This document shows, piece after piece, positions 42,915 through 52,800 of a stretch of 64,000 bases of DNA. Location of the stretch: NCBI GenBank assembly GCA_016860845.1, contig BOKF01000020.1, positions 62,001 to 126,000 on the forward strand, read 5' to 3'. Position 1 is the stretch's first letter. Each line of letters opens with the position of its first letter. The notes beneath the pieces are model-generated. The model had not been told where the DNA came from. It made no database searches and saw nothing but the letters and a program-made list of their open reading frames with translations. The stretch comes from Chloroflexota bacterium (GTDB taxonomy: Bacteria; Chloroflexota; Anaerolineae; 4572-78; J111). The position numbers and the translations under genes are program-made.

Positions 42915-42924
42915 GGACGGCTAT

Positions 42925-43320
42925 ATGTCACCTATCGTCAAAAAATTCCTCGCCACAGCCCTGATCTATCTGGTGTTAGGCTTGCTGGCCCAGGCCGTCT
43001 CCGTGTTTGATGGCTGGTTAGGCTTTAATCCTTTAGCCTATACCGCCATCACCGCCACCCAGCAGCTTTTCCTCCTCGGCTGGCTGACCCAGTTGGGCCT
43101 GGCCCTGGTTTATGACCGCTGGCTGTCTCCCCCGCCTGAATCAGCGATGATGGTATTTGTCCTGTTCAATATTGGCCTGCTTCTGGTGCTGCTGGGCCAG
43201 CCTGGTTTGGCTCTGTTGGGGGGAACCTGGTTAGGCGCAGCGGCGGCTGTTGGCGGCTTGTTGCAGTTCATCGCCGGGCTGCTGTTTGTGGGGCATGTGT
43301 GGTCTGCTCTGAAACCATGA
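42925..43320 (+). CDS. Four-helix membrane protein
   Basis: A 131-residue integral membrane protein from ATG 42925 (MSPIVKKFLATALIYLVLG); the longer frame from 42796 crosses a promoter-like TATAAT box and looks non-coding. Four hydrophobic helices are visible (FLATALIYLVLGLLAQAV, TQQLFLLGWLTQLGLALVY, MMVFVLFNIGLLLVLLG, AAAVGGLLQFIAGLLFVG). It vaguely resembles the N-terminal part of heme-copper oxidase subunit I, but no metal-binding His pattern is present. Its stop overlaps the start of the next gene (ATGA). Confidence 0.6.
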   Translation: MSPIVKKFLATALIYLVLGLLAQAVSVFDGWLGFNPLAYTAITATQQLFLLGWLTQLGLALVYDRWLSPPPESAMMVFVLFNIGLLLVLLGQPGLALLGGTWLGAAAAVGGLLQFIAGLLFVGHVWSALKP

Positions 43321-44444
43321 TATTTTCACGTATCACGTATCACGTATCACGTATCACATTTTGGCCTTACCTGGCGCTTATTTTATTATTCAGCCTGTTC
43401 CTCCCCTCCTCCTCCCCTCCTCGCCCCCTCGAACTCGGCCCCCAGCAAAGCGTTATCACTGCCAACCCCAAAATGGGCGTGCATACCCGCCTGACCGACG
43501 AGGTCGAAGCCTGGAAAATCAAACGCACCCTGGAAATGGTCCGCGAGATGGGCGCGCCCTGGATCGTCGAGTACTTTCCCTGGGCCTACCACGAGTCATT
43601 CCCCGGTTTTTTCGACTGGTCTCACAGCGATTTGGTGATTGACCATGCCAACCGGCAGGGGTTGACCGTCATCGCCCGGCTGGGTATGACCCCGGCATGG
43701 GCCAGGCCGGAGGAGTCGGCTCCGTCTTTTTTGGCCCCGGCGCGCTACAATGATTTTGGCGATTTTGTGCAGGCTTTTGTGGAGCGGTACGGGGATCGAG
43801 TCGCGGCGATTATCATCTGGAACGAGCCGAACCTGGCCCTGGAGTGGGGCTTTCAGCCGCTAGACCCGGAGGGCTACACCCAACTACTGGCTGCGGCTTA
43901 TCGGCGGGCCAAGGCGGCTAATCCAAACCTGCATGTGCTGGGCGGAGCCTTAGCCCCCACTCTGGCCCCCGCCGGCAGCGATCAGGCTATGAACGATTTG
44001 GTTTACCTGGGCCGAATGTTCGATGCCGGCGCAGGTGAAGTCATGGATGGCCTGGCTGTCCATGCCTACGGCTGGGTTTTCCCCACCGACGACCCACCTG
44101 ACCCGAACGTGATCAACTTCCGGCGGACGGAGTTAGTCCATCAACTGCTGCTTGAGCGCGGCTATGTTGACCTGCCCATCTACATCACCGAAGGCGGCTG
44201 GAACGACCACCCTCGCTGGACCCGCGCCGTCAAACCGGCCCAACGTATCGAGAACACCCTGCGCGCCTACGAGCTGGTCAAAAGCTGGCCCTGGGCCAAA
44301 ATGATGGCTGTCTGGGCCTTTCGCTATCCCTGGCCGGCCCGTACCTACCTCGATTACTTCACCCTGGTCACGCCGGAATTTGACCCCAAGCCGATTTACC
44401 TGGAAGTACAGAAGTACAGTAGGGTAGTAACCAGTAATCAGTAG
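43317..44444 (+). CDS. Secreted or anchored GH-A-type glycosidase
   Basis: A 375-residue protein from ATG 43317. It has an N-terminal membrane/signal helix (YLALILLFSLFL) whose first residues (SRITYHVSRITF) are coded by CACGTAT repeats. The (beta/alpha)8 barrel follows, with proposed acid/base E170 in IIIWNEPNLALEW and proposed nucleophile E292 in YITEGGWN, as in GH39/GH5-like families. The same motif set is in the cytosolic protein at 17496. It overlaps the upstream membrane gene by 4 nt. Substrate unknown, probably a surface polysaccharide. Confidence 0.75.
   Translation: MIFSRITYHVSRITFWPYLALILLFSLFLPSSSPPRPLELGPQQSVITANPKMGVHTRLTDEVEAWKIKRTLEMVREMGAPWIVEYFPWAYHESFPGFFDWSHSDLVIDHANRQGLTVIARLGMTPAWARPEESAPSFLAPARYNDFGDFVQAFVERYGDRVAAIIIWNEPNLALEWGFQPLDPEGYTQLLAAAYRRAKAANPNLHVLGGALAPTLAPAGSDQAMNDLVYLGRMFDAGAGEVMDGLAVHAYGWVFPTDDPPDPNVINFRRTELVHQLLLERGYVDLPIYITEGGWNDHPRWTRAVKPAQRIENTLRAYELVKSWPWAKMMAVWAFRYPWPARTYLDYFTLVTPEFDPKPIYLEVQKYSRVVTSNQ
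43327..43354. repeat. CACGTAT heptamer x4 inside a signal sequence
   Basis: Four perfect CACGTAT units in a row lie inside the coding sequence for the signal peptide of the glycosidase at 43317. Because 7 is not divisible by 3, they are read in shifting frames. Confidence 0.85.
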
Positions 44445-44455
44445 TCAGAGGTTCA

Positions 44456-45418
44456 GTGTCAAGTATCAAGTACCGTGTATCACGTTTTACCTTTTACGTT
44501 TTAGTGCGTAGCCTCCCCTTGGGACGTTTTAAGTTTTACGCAATACGCAACAGAGCGCAGCCTCCCCTTGGGACGCAACACGTTATTGGAGCTATAGCCT
44601 TGCTTCTCCTGTTATCCCTGGGGCTGTGGTTCTTTCTCTCCCCTCGCGATGATGGCAGCCTGGCCGAAATCGGGCGGCGGGGGACGCTGCGGGTGGGGCT
44701 GGATGCCAGTTTTCCCCCTTTTGAAACCATTGACGCCAGCGGCCAGATTGTCGGACTGGATGTAGATATTGCCCAGGCTATCGCCGCCGATTTGGGGGTC
44801 GAGGCGGAATTTGTCAATATCGCTTTTGACGGCCTGTACGACGCGCTGCTGGCCCGCCGGGTGGATTTGATTATCTCCGGCCTGCCTTACGACCCTCGCT
44901 GGACGGAGGATGTCGCTTACACCCGCAATTATTTCAACGCCGGGCAGGTTCTCGTCACCCGCGCTGGCGACCCAACGATTCAATCAGTTGAGGATTTAGC
45001 CGGTCGCACCGTTGCCGTGGAGTGGGGCAGCCAGGCCGAGATGGAGGCGCGGAGACTGGCGCAAAAATTGGCACTGAATACTTCGCCCTCTCCCCCAACC
45101 CCTCTCCCGCAGGGAGAGGGGAGCATACTAACTCTCCTTCGCCAAGACTCCGCTGCCGCTGCGCTTGAGGCTGTGCGCAACAGCCAGGCCGATGCCGCCA
45201 TTGTTGATGCCCCCAGCGCCCTGACCCCCTCCCCGACCCTCCCCCTACAAGGGGGCGGGGGACAAGGACTGAAAATCGTCACTTATCTGACCGACGAGTG
45301 GTACGCGGCTGCCGTCCACCTGCAAAGCCGGGAGCTGCTGGCGACGGTCAACCAAACTCTGGCGCGGTTGGAAGCAAATGGAGAAATGGCAAAGCTGGAG
45401 GCAAGGTGGTTTAAGTGA
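44456..45418 (+). CDS. Amino-acid ABC transporter substrate-binding protein (family 3)
   Basis: A 320-residue binding protein with one membrane anchor at about 43-62 (VIGAIALLLLLSLGLWFFLS). The SBP family 3 core follows: GTLRVGLDASFPPFETIDASG, VGLDVDIAQAIAADLG, DLIISGLPYDPRW and VEDLAGRTVAVEWGSQAE. It should bind an amino acid outside the cell; no permease or ATPase gene is nearby. The N-terminal 40 residues and two Pro/Gly-rich inserts (near SPSPPTPLPQGEG and LTPSPTLPLQGGGG) come from repeats and are absent from normal relatives. The start may be a later GTG. Orphan binding proteins of this kind can feed distant transporters or sensors. Confidence 0.83.
   Translation: MSSIKYRVSRFTFYVLVRSLPLGRFKFYAIRNRAQPPLGTQHVIGAIALLLLLSLGLWFFLSPRDDGSLAEIGRRGTLRVGLDASFPPFETIDASGQIVGLDVDIAQAIAADLGVEAEFVNIAFDGLYDALLARRVDLIISGLPYDPRWTEDVAYTRNYFNAGQVLVTRAGDPTIQSVEDLAGRTVAVEWGSQAEMEARRLAQKLALNTSPSPPTPLPQGEGSILTLLRQDSAAAALEAVRNSQADAAIVDAPSALTPSPTLPLQGGGGQGLKIVTYLTDEWYAAAVHLQSRELLATVNQTLARLEANGEMAKLEARWFK
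44510..44575. repeat. 17-bp direct repeat in the binding-protein leader
   Basis: AGCCTCCCCTTGGGACG occurs at 44510-44526 and 44559-44575, with a 49-bp period (seven times seven), inside the N-terminal coding part of the binding-protein gene. Flanking GTATCA and TTTTAC units are also repetitive. Confidence 0.7.
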
Positions 45419-45492
45419 ATGGGTAGCTAGAGCTGACAGGTTTCAAAAAACTTATCAGCTCTTTGTCGGGGATTCTCAAGGGGGGAGGAAAA

Positions 45493-47388
45493 TTACAACG
45501 GCAGTTCTACCCTGGCCAAGCCGGGGAAAGTGGCAAACCAATCCAGCCCGACTTCGCTCCAGCCGCCGGGAGCGTTGGGCGCGGTGGCCGGGTTGCCGAA
45601 AAAGAGGACATCCGGTGAGGTGGCGTTTTCGCCTTTGAGGTACCAGTTCAGCGAACAGTCGCTCTCCGGCCACCAGCCAACCTTTTGCCCGTCAACGTAC
45701 AGATGGACCGTGCCGTTGACGTAATCGGCGTTGACAGTCGTCCACTGCTCGTGCGGCACGCCGTAGCCCGGCAGCCGGTGCAGCCGCCAAAAATACTGCT
45801 CCTGGCAGCCGGGAAAGATGAATTGTCCCTGCCCGCCGTTGGAACTGGAGTCTTGCAGGGTGTAGAACATGGCCCCGGTGAAATAGGGAACATGGCCCCC
45901 GTTGCTGATTTCGACGCCGTAGCCGCTGGCCGTTTGTCGGCCTCGCCAGGCATAACGGACATTGCCCTCATTGGGCCGCCAGTCAAAGCGAGGATAGGTA
46001 GCTGTAACCCTCACCCCCGACCCCAGGGAGTCAGGAGGGGTCCAAAACGGCGAGCCGCCCCGCCGCCGTAAATAATCCGCCGGTGCCTCTCGTCCTGTTC
46101 CCAGCCCGCCCAGGATGTCAAGCGGCAGTATATCGTCAAAGATAGCCCAGACCGGCACTCCCACCGCGCTGCCATCATTCTTCAGGCTGGCCTGGCTGTT
46201 GCCGACCTCGGTCCAGGAAGAACCGGGATCAGGATTATAGACACGCTGCCAATGAGCAGGCATGTCGCTGCCGCTGAAATGCTCGCTCCAGTAGGGGGTG
46301 TTGGCAAAGGGGCCGGCGGGCAGGGTGGCGGAAAAGCTGTTGGGGGCGTCGCTGGGCAAGGGGGCTGCTTCGACGGTGGCCGTTAACAGGCCAAAGGCGG
46401 CCTGCGGCGTGGCGATGGGCGCGTAGACTCGCAGCCAATCCAGCTCAAAATCGGTCCAGGGGACCGGGTCTTGCAGCAGGGCCAGCGAACCGAGATAGAG
46501 CGTATCGGGGCGGGTGGCGGCGTTGGGGTAGCCCTTGAAGGCGCTCAGCGGCTTGGTCAGCCGGGGGACGCCGTCAACGGTCAGGGTGAAAGTGTCGGTG
46601 CTGTAACTAAAGTCAGCCGTGACCACCACCCAGTCGGTATAGGGGTCAGTGTAGCCGTAATCACCCAGGTCCACAAAGCTGTTGGCCCGGTCCGCGCCGA
46701 CAATGAGGCCGCGCCAGGCTTCTTCCTGGCGGTTGTAATCCATGCCCACGTAGAACAGCGGCCCGGCATAATAAGGCCGGTGACCGTCGGCATAGAGGGC
46801 GATGCGATGCTCGCCCAGCGTGTCAACCTTGAACCGGACGCGCAAGGCCAGGCGAAAATCTCCCTGGTCGGGCAGCCAATCTACCCGGCGGGTGGTGTGG
46901 GGGACATCGTAGATGGTAGCGTTGTCGTCAACCATGTAAAGATAAGGGAAAGAGATATCCATCCCCGGCACGCCGACTTGCAGCGAGTCGTTGTCAACTC
47001 TGACATAGCCCGTAGCCGGTGGGGTGTAGCTGGCGGCGGTCATCTGACTTTGAACCGTCCAATAATCCAGCAGTTGGTTGCAGTCAAACTCGTCGGCAAA
47101 ATAGGTGCGATAGCTGCTGGGCCGGTAGGGGTCGTCTAACGGGGCCAGACCGCAGTAGACTGTGCAGGGCGGCAGCGGCGGCGGGCCGAAAACAAGCGGC
47201 AGGTAAACCCGGTGGTCCAGGGTGGAATTATCGAAAGGCGGGACTGTTGCCCGGATGAGCGGCGGCTGGGCGCAGACCGGATAGGGCGGTGCAGCGGCTG
47301 AAATGGTGGCATTACTCTCAATAAAAAGGAGTGACAAAGCAATCACCAGAAGGAGTCGAAGGGTTGTGAAAAATAGGGGGTTGGTCAT
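45493..47388 (-). CDS. Secreted protein with two LamG/concanavalin-like domains
   Basis: A 631-residue secreted protein from ATG 47388 (MTNPLFFTTLRLLLVIALSLLF). The region after the signal peptide has the DHRVYLPLVFG motif common in Chloroflexota exported proteins. Two lectin-like beta-sandwich domains are suggested by paired motifs such as GMDYNRQEEAWRGLIVGA with VDGVPRL, and VEISNGGHVPYFTGAMFYTL with HLYVDGQKVGW. They probably bind glycans on the cell surface. An upstream start (TTG 47487) would translate the leader hairpin, so I reject it. A 154-nt structured leader precedes the gene. Confidence 0.78.
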   Translation of the reverse strand: MTNPLFFTTLRLLLVIALSLLFIESNATISAAAPPYPVCAQPPLIRATVPPFDNSTLDHRVYLPLVFGPPPLPPCTVYCGLAPLDDPYRPSSYRTYFADEFDCNQLLDYWTVQSQMTAASYTPPATGYVRVDNDSLQVGVPGMDISFPYLYMVDDNATIYDVPHTTRRVDWLPDQGDFRLALRVRFKVDTLGEHRIALYADGHRPYYAGPLFYVGMDYNRQEEAWRGLIVGADRANSFVDLGDYGYTDPYTDWVVVTADFSYSTDTFTLTVDGVPRLTKPLSAFKGYPNAATRPDTLYLGSLALLQDPVPWTDFELDWLRVYAPIATPQAAFGLLTATVEAAPLPSDAPNSFSATLPAGPFANTPYWSEHFSGSDMPAHWQRVYNPDPGSSWTEVGNSQASLKNDGSAVGVPVWAIFDDILPLDILGGLGTGREAPADYLRRRGGSPFWTPPDSLGSGVRVTATYPRFDWRPNEGNVRYAWRGRQTASGYGVEISNGGHVPYFTGAMFYTLQDSSSNGGQGQFIFPGCQEQYFWRLHRLPGYGVPHEQWTTVNADYVNGTVHLYVDGQKVGWWPESDCSLNWYLKGENATSPDVLFFGNPATAPNAPGGWSEVGLDWFATFPGLARVELPL

Positions 47389-47431
47389 GACGGAATCTCG
47401 CAAGTGGACAGTGATTGGGTTGGCAAGAAAC

Positions 47432-47520
47432 AAAAACCCGTTACCTGATAACGGCAACGGGCTTACAAAAAATCTGAGCTTTTGCAATCCTCCAAAACTC
47501 AGACTCTAAAGGTCTGAGAG
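47432..47520 (-). promoter_or_regulatory. Attenuator-like structured leader
   Basis: Minus-strand leader. Segment A CTCAGAC (47518-47512) pairs with B GTCTGAG (47504-47498). B can also pair with C CTCAGA (47478-47473), with a TTTT/AAAA extension, followed directly by T6 (47472-47467), which is a good intrinsic terminator. A:B and B:C exclude each other. A second hairpin, CCGTTA/TAACGG at 47438-47454, is followed by a T5 tract. No known riboswitch matched by eye. Confidence 0.55.
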
Positions 47521-47548
47521 ATCTTTAGTGTCTTTCTTTTCTACATCC

Positions 47549-47577
47549 AATATACCAGATTTGAGAGAGGGCAGCAA
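47549..47577 (-). promoter_or_regulatory. Promoter of the lectin-like secreted gene
   Basis: On the minus strand TTGCTG (47577-47572), 17 bases, TATATT (47554-47549). Transcription from about 47542 gives a leader of about 154 nt. Confidence 0.6.
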
Positions 47578-47657
47578 TGGGCTATAGAGGCTAGGGTCCG
47601 TCCGAATCTTGGGCGGTTCTATACCTCTAGCAAGTTGGCAACTTGGCTCTCATAAGA

Positions 47658-47687
47658 TTGGAGAGATATAATTATTTCTGGTACAAT
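47658..47687 (+). promoter_or_regulatory. Promoter of the first GT39 gene (leaderless)
   Basis: TTGGAG (47658-47663) and TACAAT (47682-47687), with an 18-base gap. The -10 box ends 8 nt before the GTG, so the mRNA should start at or almost at the start codon. Confidence 0.5.
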
Positions 47688-47695
47688 GCGACCTC

Positions 47696-49819
47696 GTGTC
47701 AGTTAATTTCAGGCAACCCAACCGGATCATCATATTCCTGGCGTTTGTGGCCCTGCTTAGCTTAGGTCTGTGGCTGCGCCTCCGTTTTATCCATACGGTC
47801 CAGCTTTATCCGGATGAATTTGCTACTTTATTAGCGGTGCAGATGATTGGCCAAAAAGGCGTGCCGGTGATGCCCTCCGGCCTGTTTTACGATCACGGGT
47901 TGTTATTCTCCTACGCCGGCAGTCTGGCCGCCTGGTTCGGCCCGGCGCGTTTGGCGGTACGCTACGCCAGCCTGTTGTTTGGCATGCTCACCCTGGGTGC
48001 AACCTTCTGGTTGGGCCAGCGTTGGTTCTCGACAGCCGCCGGCCTGATCGCCGTCACCGGGCTGGCTGTCGCTCCGGCGGCTATCGAGTGGAGCAGCCGG
48101 GCCAGGATGTATGCCCTGCTGCAATTGCTCGTTTTAATAACGCTGGCACTGGCCTATGAAGGCGTCAGCCAAAATAGAGCGAAGTGGCGCTGGGCCGCCC
48201 TGCTCACCTACCTGGGAGCGACCCTGACCCATTTTGCGGCGGTTGCGCTCGCGCCGCCGCTGGTGTTGGGAGTGATAACCGTCTGGCGGGGCCAGTGGAA
48301 GCGAAGAAGCGAAGAGGCGAAGGTACGAAATTTCTCTGCCCATCTTCGCGACCTCGCCTCATCGCCTCACCTTTTCATCGAAATTACTGCCCTAATTCTC
48401 ATCCTCGCCATCGCCTTTCTGGTCAAGCGAGCCGGTCAGCCCAAAGGGATTGAGGCTTTGGATACGGGCAGGATGGTGGCCGGCCTGGCCCAGGTCTTTT
48501 CAATTTACAGTGATTTTTCCTTTAATCTCATTGATGGCTGGCAAGCGGTTGCTCCCTTCTACCTGACATTGCCCGCTCTAATTTTTGCGCCCTTTGCTCT
48601 GCTGGCGATCATTGCCGGGATGAAAGGATGGCGCCTTGGAGAAGAATCTCGTTTCTCCCCTGCCCTTTTCCTCTCCCTCATCCTTCTGACCACCACCCTC
48701 GAAATGATCCTCTTCGTTTCCCCCGACCGCCGTGACGACAAGTATTTGTTCATGCTCCTGCCGGTACTGCTGCTGCTCGGCGCGCAAGGGATGGCCTTGG
48801 CAGGAGAAAAAATCGCCCGTACTCTATCGAGTACAGGTAATCAAGGGCCTGCCATCCCGGAGGACGGCCACAGGCGGCCAACTGACAATAGTCAGTTGAC
48901 TTCTCCATCTTCTATCTTCTATCTTCTATCTTCTATCTTTCCCCTGCTTGCTTCCGGCTTTATCCTCGCCGCCGCCCAATCTCCCGTCCGGGCGCTGCTG
49001 GCCAACACCGGTGACGACTACGACTCCGCCTTTGCCTATGTCCAGGCTCACTGGCAGGAGGGCGACACAATTCTCACCGGCACACCTGCGGCGGCGGCTT
49101 TTTACCTGGGGCATAACGATTTCTACGGCGTCCAACGGCGAGGAGGTTATGATTACCGTCTGTTGAGTGTGAACGGCCGGGCGGTGGACCGCTGGCTTGG
49201 CTCGCCGGCCATCCGCACCCCGGCGGAGTTACACGAGGTCCTGGCTCGACAAAACGTCTGGCTGATCTTAGAGCGCTGGGGCTTGCAGCGTGAATATTAC
49301 GACCTGCCCTTCCAGCAGCAGTTGTTGGCTCAAACCGATTATGTCAGCGAAACCCAGGGGATTTTCATTCTCCGTTCCAAAGCTGACCCGCAGCCGCCGG
49401 CCCTCGACCCGGCCCAGCCGCGTGAGGCAAATTTTGGCAATCTGGTCCGTTTGACCGGCTATACGGTCGAACCGGTTCAGCCCGCCCCCGGCGCACGGAT
49501 ACGTTTGACTCTTTACTGGCAGGCGTTAGCCCCGCTGCCGCACGATTACACCGTTTTTGTGCATTTGCGCCGGCCCGGCGGGAACACCGTTGCTCAGGCC
49601 GACCACCGCCCCCTGGATAGTCTGTATCCCACCAGTCTTTGGCCTGCCGGCGAAACTATCCGCGAAAGCAGCTACCTGCCTCTCCCCGGCGACCTGCTGC
49701 CCGGCAGTTACGAACTGTGGGTGGGTCTCTACTTGTTAGAAACGGGCGAGCGCCTGCCTCTGCAAAATGATACCAGCGGCGAAAACGCCCTCATACTTGG
49801 AGTCTTACGGATTGAATAA
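47696..49819 (+). CDS. GT39-type membrane glycosyltransferase with C-terminal beta module
   Basis: A 707-residue protein with about 10-12 membrane helices and the GT39/PMT-type signature of a conserved Asp-Glu early in the first outer loop (VQLYPDEFATLLAVQMIG). It should transfer sugar from a polyprenyl-phosphate donor on the outer face of the membrane. Residues about 580-705 form a beta-sandwich module (LVRLTGYTVEPVQPAPGAR, RLTLYWQALAPLPHDYTVFVHL, PGSYELWVGLYLLETGERL) that recurs in all neighbours. Repeat-coded inserts lie at about 48300-48375 and 48830-48950. GTG start is leaderless. The next GT gene overlaps its end. Confidence 0.83.
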   Translation: MSVNFRQPNRIIIFLAFVALLSLGLWLRLRFIHTVQLYPDEFATLLAVQMIGQKGVPVMPSGLFYDHGLLFSYAGSLAAWFGPARLAVRYASLLFGMLTLGATFWLGQRWFSTAAGLIAVTGLAVAPAAIEWSSRARMYALLQLLVLITLALAYEGVSQNRAKWRWAALLTYLGATLTHFAAVALAPPLVLGVITVWRGQWKRRSEEAKVRNFSAHLRDLASSPHLFIEITALILILAIAFLVKRAGQPKGIEALDTGRMVAGLAQVFSIYSDFSFNLIDGWQAVAPFYLTLPALIFAPFALLAIIAGMKGWRLGEESRFSPALFLSLILLTTTLEMILFVSPDRRDDKYLFMLLPVLLLLGAQGMALAGEKIARTLSSTGNQGPAIPEDGHRRPTDNSQLTSPSSIFYLLSSIFPLLASGFILAAAQSPVRALLANTGDDYDSAFAYVQAHWQEGDTILTGTPAAAAFYLGHNDFYGVQRRGGYDYRLLSVNGRAVDRWLGSPAIRTPAELHEVLARQNVWLILERWGLQREYYDLPFQQQLLAQTDYVSETQGIFILRSKADPQPPALDPAQPREANFGNLVRLTGYTVEPVQPAPGARIRLTLYWQALAPLPHDYTVFVHLRRPGGNTVAQADHRPLDSLYPTSLWPAGETIRESSYLPLPGDLLPGSYELWVGLYLLETGERLPLQNDTSGENALILGVLRIE

Positions 49820-52800
49820 TCAATCTAAAATTGAAAATCGAAAATACCCAAAGGGTACACTGTCTAAAATCCAAAATCGAGACAGCCAGATCGCTTATTT
49901 TGTGATCCTATTCCTCATCATCTTCGTCCCCCGCCTGGTTAATCTGGATGTTTTCCTGACGGCTGATGAACCCCTTTTTCTTGAGTACGCCCAAGAATTT
50001 GCCGAAGGTTTGGCGACAGGTGATTTAGAGCTGACTCTGGGAATTGGCTACCCCGGCGTTACCGTCGCCTGGTGGGCGGCCCCGGTGGTGGGCCTGGCCC
50101 ACAGCGAACTGTATGCTTACGTCGCCGGACGGGTGATGACCGCCCTGGTTAACAGCCTGCTGCTGCTGGTTCTCTATGCCCTGGCCCGGAAGCTGTTGGG
50201 CCGCTGGCCGGCTTTCATCGGCGTCAGCCTGCTGGCCCTTGATCCCTTTATCCTGGGCTACAGCCGCTTGCTGCACAATGAAGCACCCCTGACTCTGTTT
50301 ATGACTCTGGCGGGCCTCTCCTTCTTGCTCTGGCTGCGCGATGTGCTGCCCCCTTCCTCTGAAACCAGTAGTGAGTCATCAGTAGTCAGTCGTCAGAAAA
50401 ACGCTTTCACTACTCGACCTGGCGGTGGGGCAGATGTTATGGGTGGGCTGCAAAAAGGACAATCTTGGCTGCTCCTGACTGGACTGTTCACCGGCCTGGC
50501 CTTGCTCACCAAATCTACCGCCCTGCTGCTTGGACCCATGCTGGTCGCTCTGCTGGCTGGTTGGATCATTATTGGCTATGTTTCACAGCCTACACCGCGT
50601 AGTTCACCCCTCTTGTGGCAAACTTTCCTCACAGGGTTAGCGGGTCTGGTCATTGTGGCCCTCGTTTCCTCTCTTGTCTTCTACGTTCTCTGGCCGGCGA
50701 TGTGGACTCGACCCCAGGAGGCGCTCCAGCTTACTTTTGACAAACTTCTAACCGACCAGGAAGCCGGCACCGGCAATTTTGGCATGTTCTGGCTGGGCGA
50801 TTTTGTGGAAGACCCCGGCCTATTTTTCTATCCGGTCGCTTTTCTGCTCAAGGCAACCCCCTGGCTGCTGCTTGGCCTGGGCTTAAGTGTCTGGCAGGTT
50901 ATCTCAATCCACATTTTGCCTAAAAAACACGCTTCCCGCTCCCCACTTCCCGCTCCCCACTCCCTCCCCCTCTGGTTTTTCGCCCTCACCTACATGCTTG
51001 TCATGACAATTGCTTCCAAAAAGGCGGTCCGTTATCTGCTGCCGGCTTATCCTACTTTTTGCCTGCTGGCGGGCCTGGCCTTTTATCAAGTGGGCCGGCA
51101 AATGGGCGAATGGCCCAGGTCAAGGGGTATATTTTCGCGCTTCTCGTTTCTGCGCCTCTCCTATCCTCGCCTCCTGCTGCTTGTGCCTATCGTTCTATTG
51201 GCCTGGTTCTACCACCCTTACTATCTGACCTATTATAATCCGGCCTTCCTCGGCTGGCTGTGGGCGCCCAAAACGCTGCTGGTTGGCTGGGGCGAGGGCC
51301 TGGACGAGGCGGCTCGCTATGTCAGCCGGCAGCCGCCGGGAATGACGACAGCCTGGTACGGGCAGCTTTTTTCAGCTTTTTACCCGGGCCAGCTTCAGAC
51401 CCTGAAAAACTCGGAAAATTTAATCACCAGCGACTACACCGTGCTGTACCTTAACCAGGTCCAGCGCGACATCCCCAACCCCAATGTGATCCACTACTTC
51501 CGGACTCGCCGCCAGCCGGAGTACACGGTGCGCCTGGCCGGGATAGAGTACGCCTGGGTTTATCGCGGGCCGATCGCCGGGATGCGCCCTGACCCAACTC
51601 CCCCCTATCCTCTGGGCGGCGATTTTGGCGGCGAGGTTCGCCTGCTCGGCTACGATTTGTCGCAGCCGCAGCTTTCCGGCCAGCCGCTCGTTGTTACCCT
51701 GTATTGGCGGGTGCTGACTGTGCCGCCGGCCAAGCGTTTTGTCTACGTTCGCCTGGTGGATGCCCAGGGCCGCGTCTGGGCCAAGTCCGATGGCCCGCCG
51801 GTCATGGGCCTTTGGCCGATTTCATACTGGCAGCCGGCCATGCTGATCGAAGATGCCCAGGAATTGGCTGTTCCCCCCGGCACACCGCCGGGAACCTACC
51901 GGCTGGAGGCAGGCTGGTACGATCCTGCCACCGGCCAAACTTTGGCTGCCAGCGGCCAGCCGTTGGGGCAGGGCGGCGGCCTGCTGCTGGGTGAAATTCA
52001 ACTGGGCTGGCAGTCTCTCCCCGTCGAAGCCGATTTGCCCCACGCCACTGACCAATCTCTTGCCCCCAATGCCCGTCTTATTGGCTACGACAGCCCTCCG
52101 GCGGCCGCTACTACCGGCGATGTGTTCTCCCTCCGCCTGGCCTGGCGCGAAGATGCTCCATTTTTGAATTTCGGTGCACTTCCCAACAACTCGGTCATGC
52201 TTGAGTGGCGGCAGGATGGTCAACGGGTCGCCGAGCAGCTTGACCCGCTGCCGCTGCCCATCGAAAAATGGGGCCGCCGCGCCCTTTTACTCTCGCAGCA
52301 CGATGTCATTGTTCCGCCCACGCTGGCGTCTGGGCGGTACGAACTGGTGGTCACGCTCCACACCGGCAGCGACCCGGCCGGGGAAGCCTTTGCCCTGGGT
52401 ACGATGGATGTAACAACGCCAACCCATCAATTCGAACTGCCCGCTTCGGCCGGCCGGCCGGCCGGACCAGCCCGCCTTGAGCCAGGGGTAGCTTTAGCCG
52501 GTTACGAATTTCAGCCTGCGCCGCAAAAGCTCGATCTCACCTTGTATTGGCAGACGCAGACACCCCTGACCACTCGTTACAAAGTGTTTGTCCAGCTCCT
52601 GACCGGCGACAACAGCCTGGTGGCCCAGTCGGACAGCTTTCCCGCGGCCGGCCAGCGCCCAACAACCGGCTGGCTGCCTGGCGAAATTATCGCCGACCCG
52701 CACAGCCTGGCCTTCCCCGCCCCCATCGCTCCCGGAACCTACCGGCTCATTGCCGGTCTGTACAATCCCTTGAACGGCCAGCGGGCGCCGGTCCTCGACG

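Noticed and set aside
42796..42924. N-terminal extension of the four-helix membrane protein
   Set aside because: It crosses a TATAAT box, has no ribosome site, and its composition differs from the membrane part.
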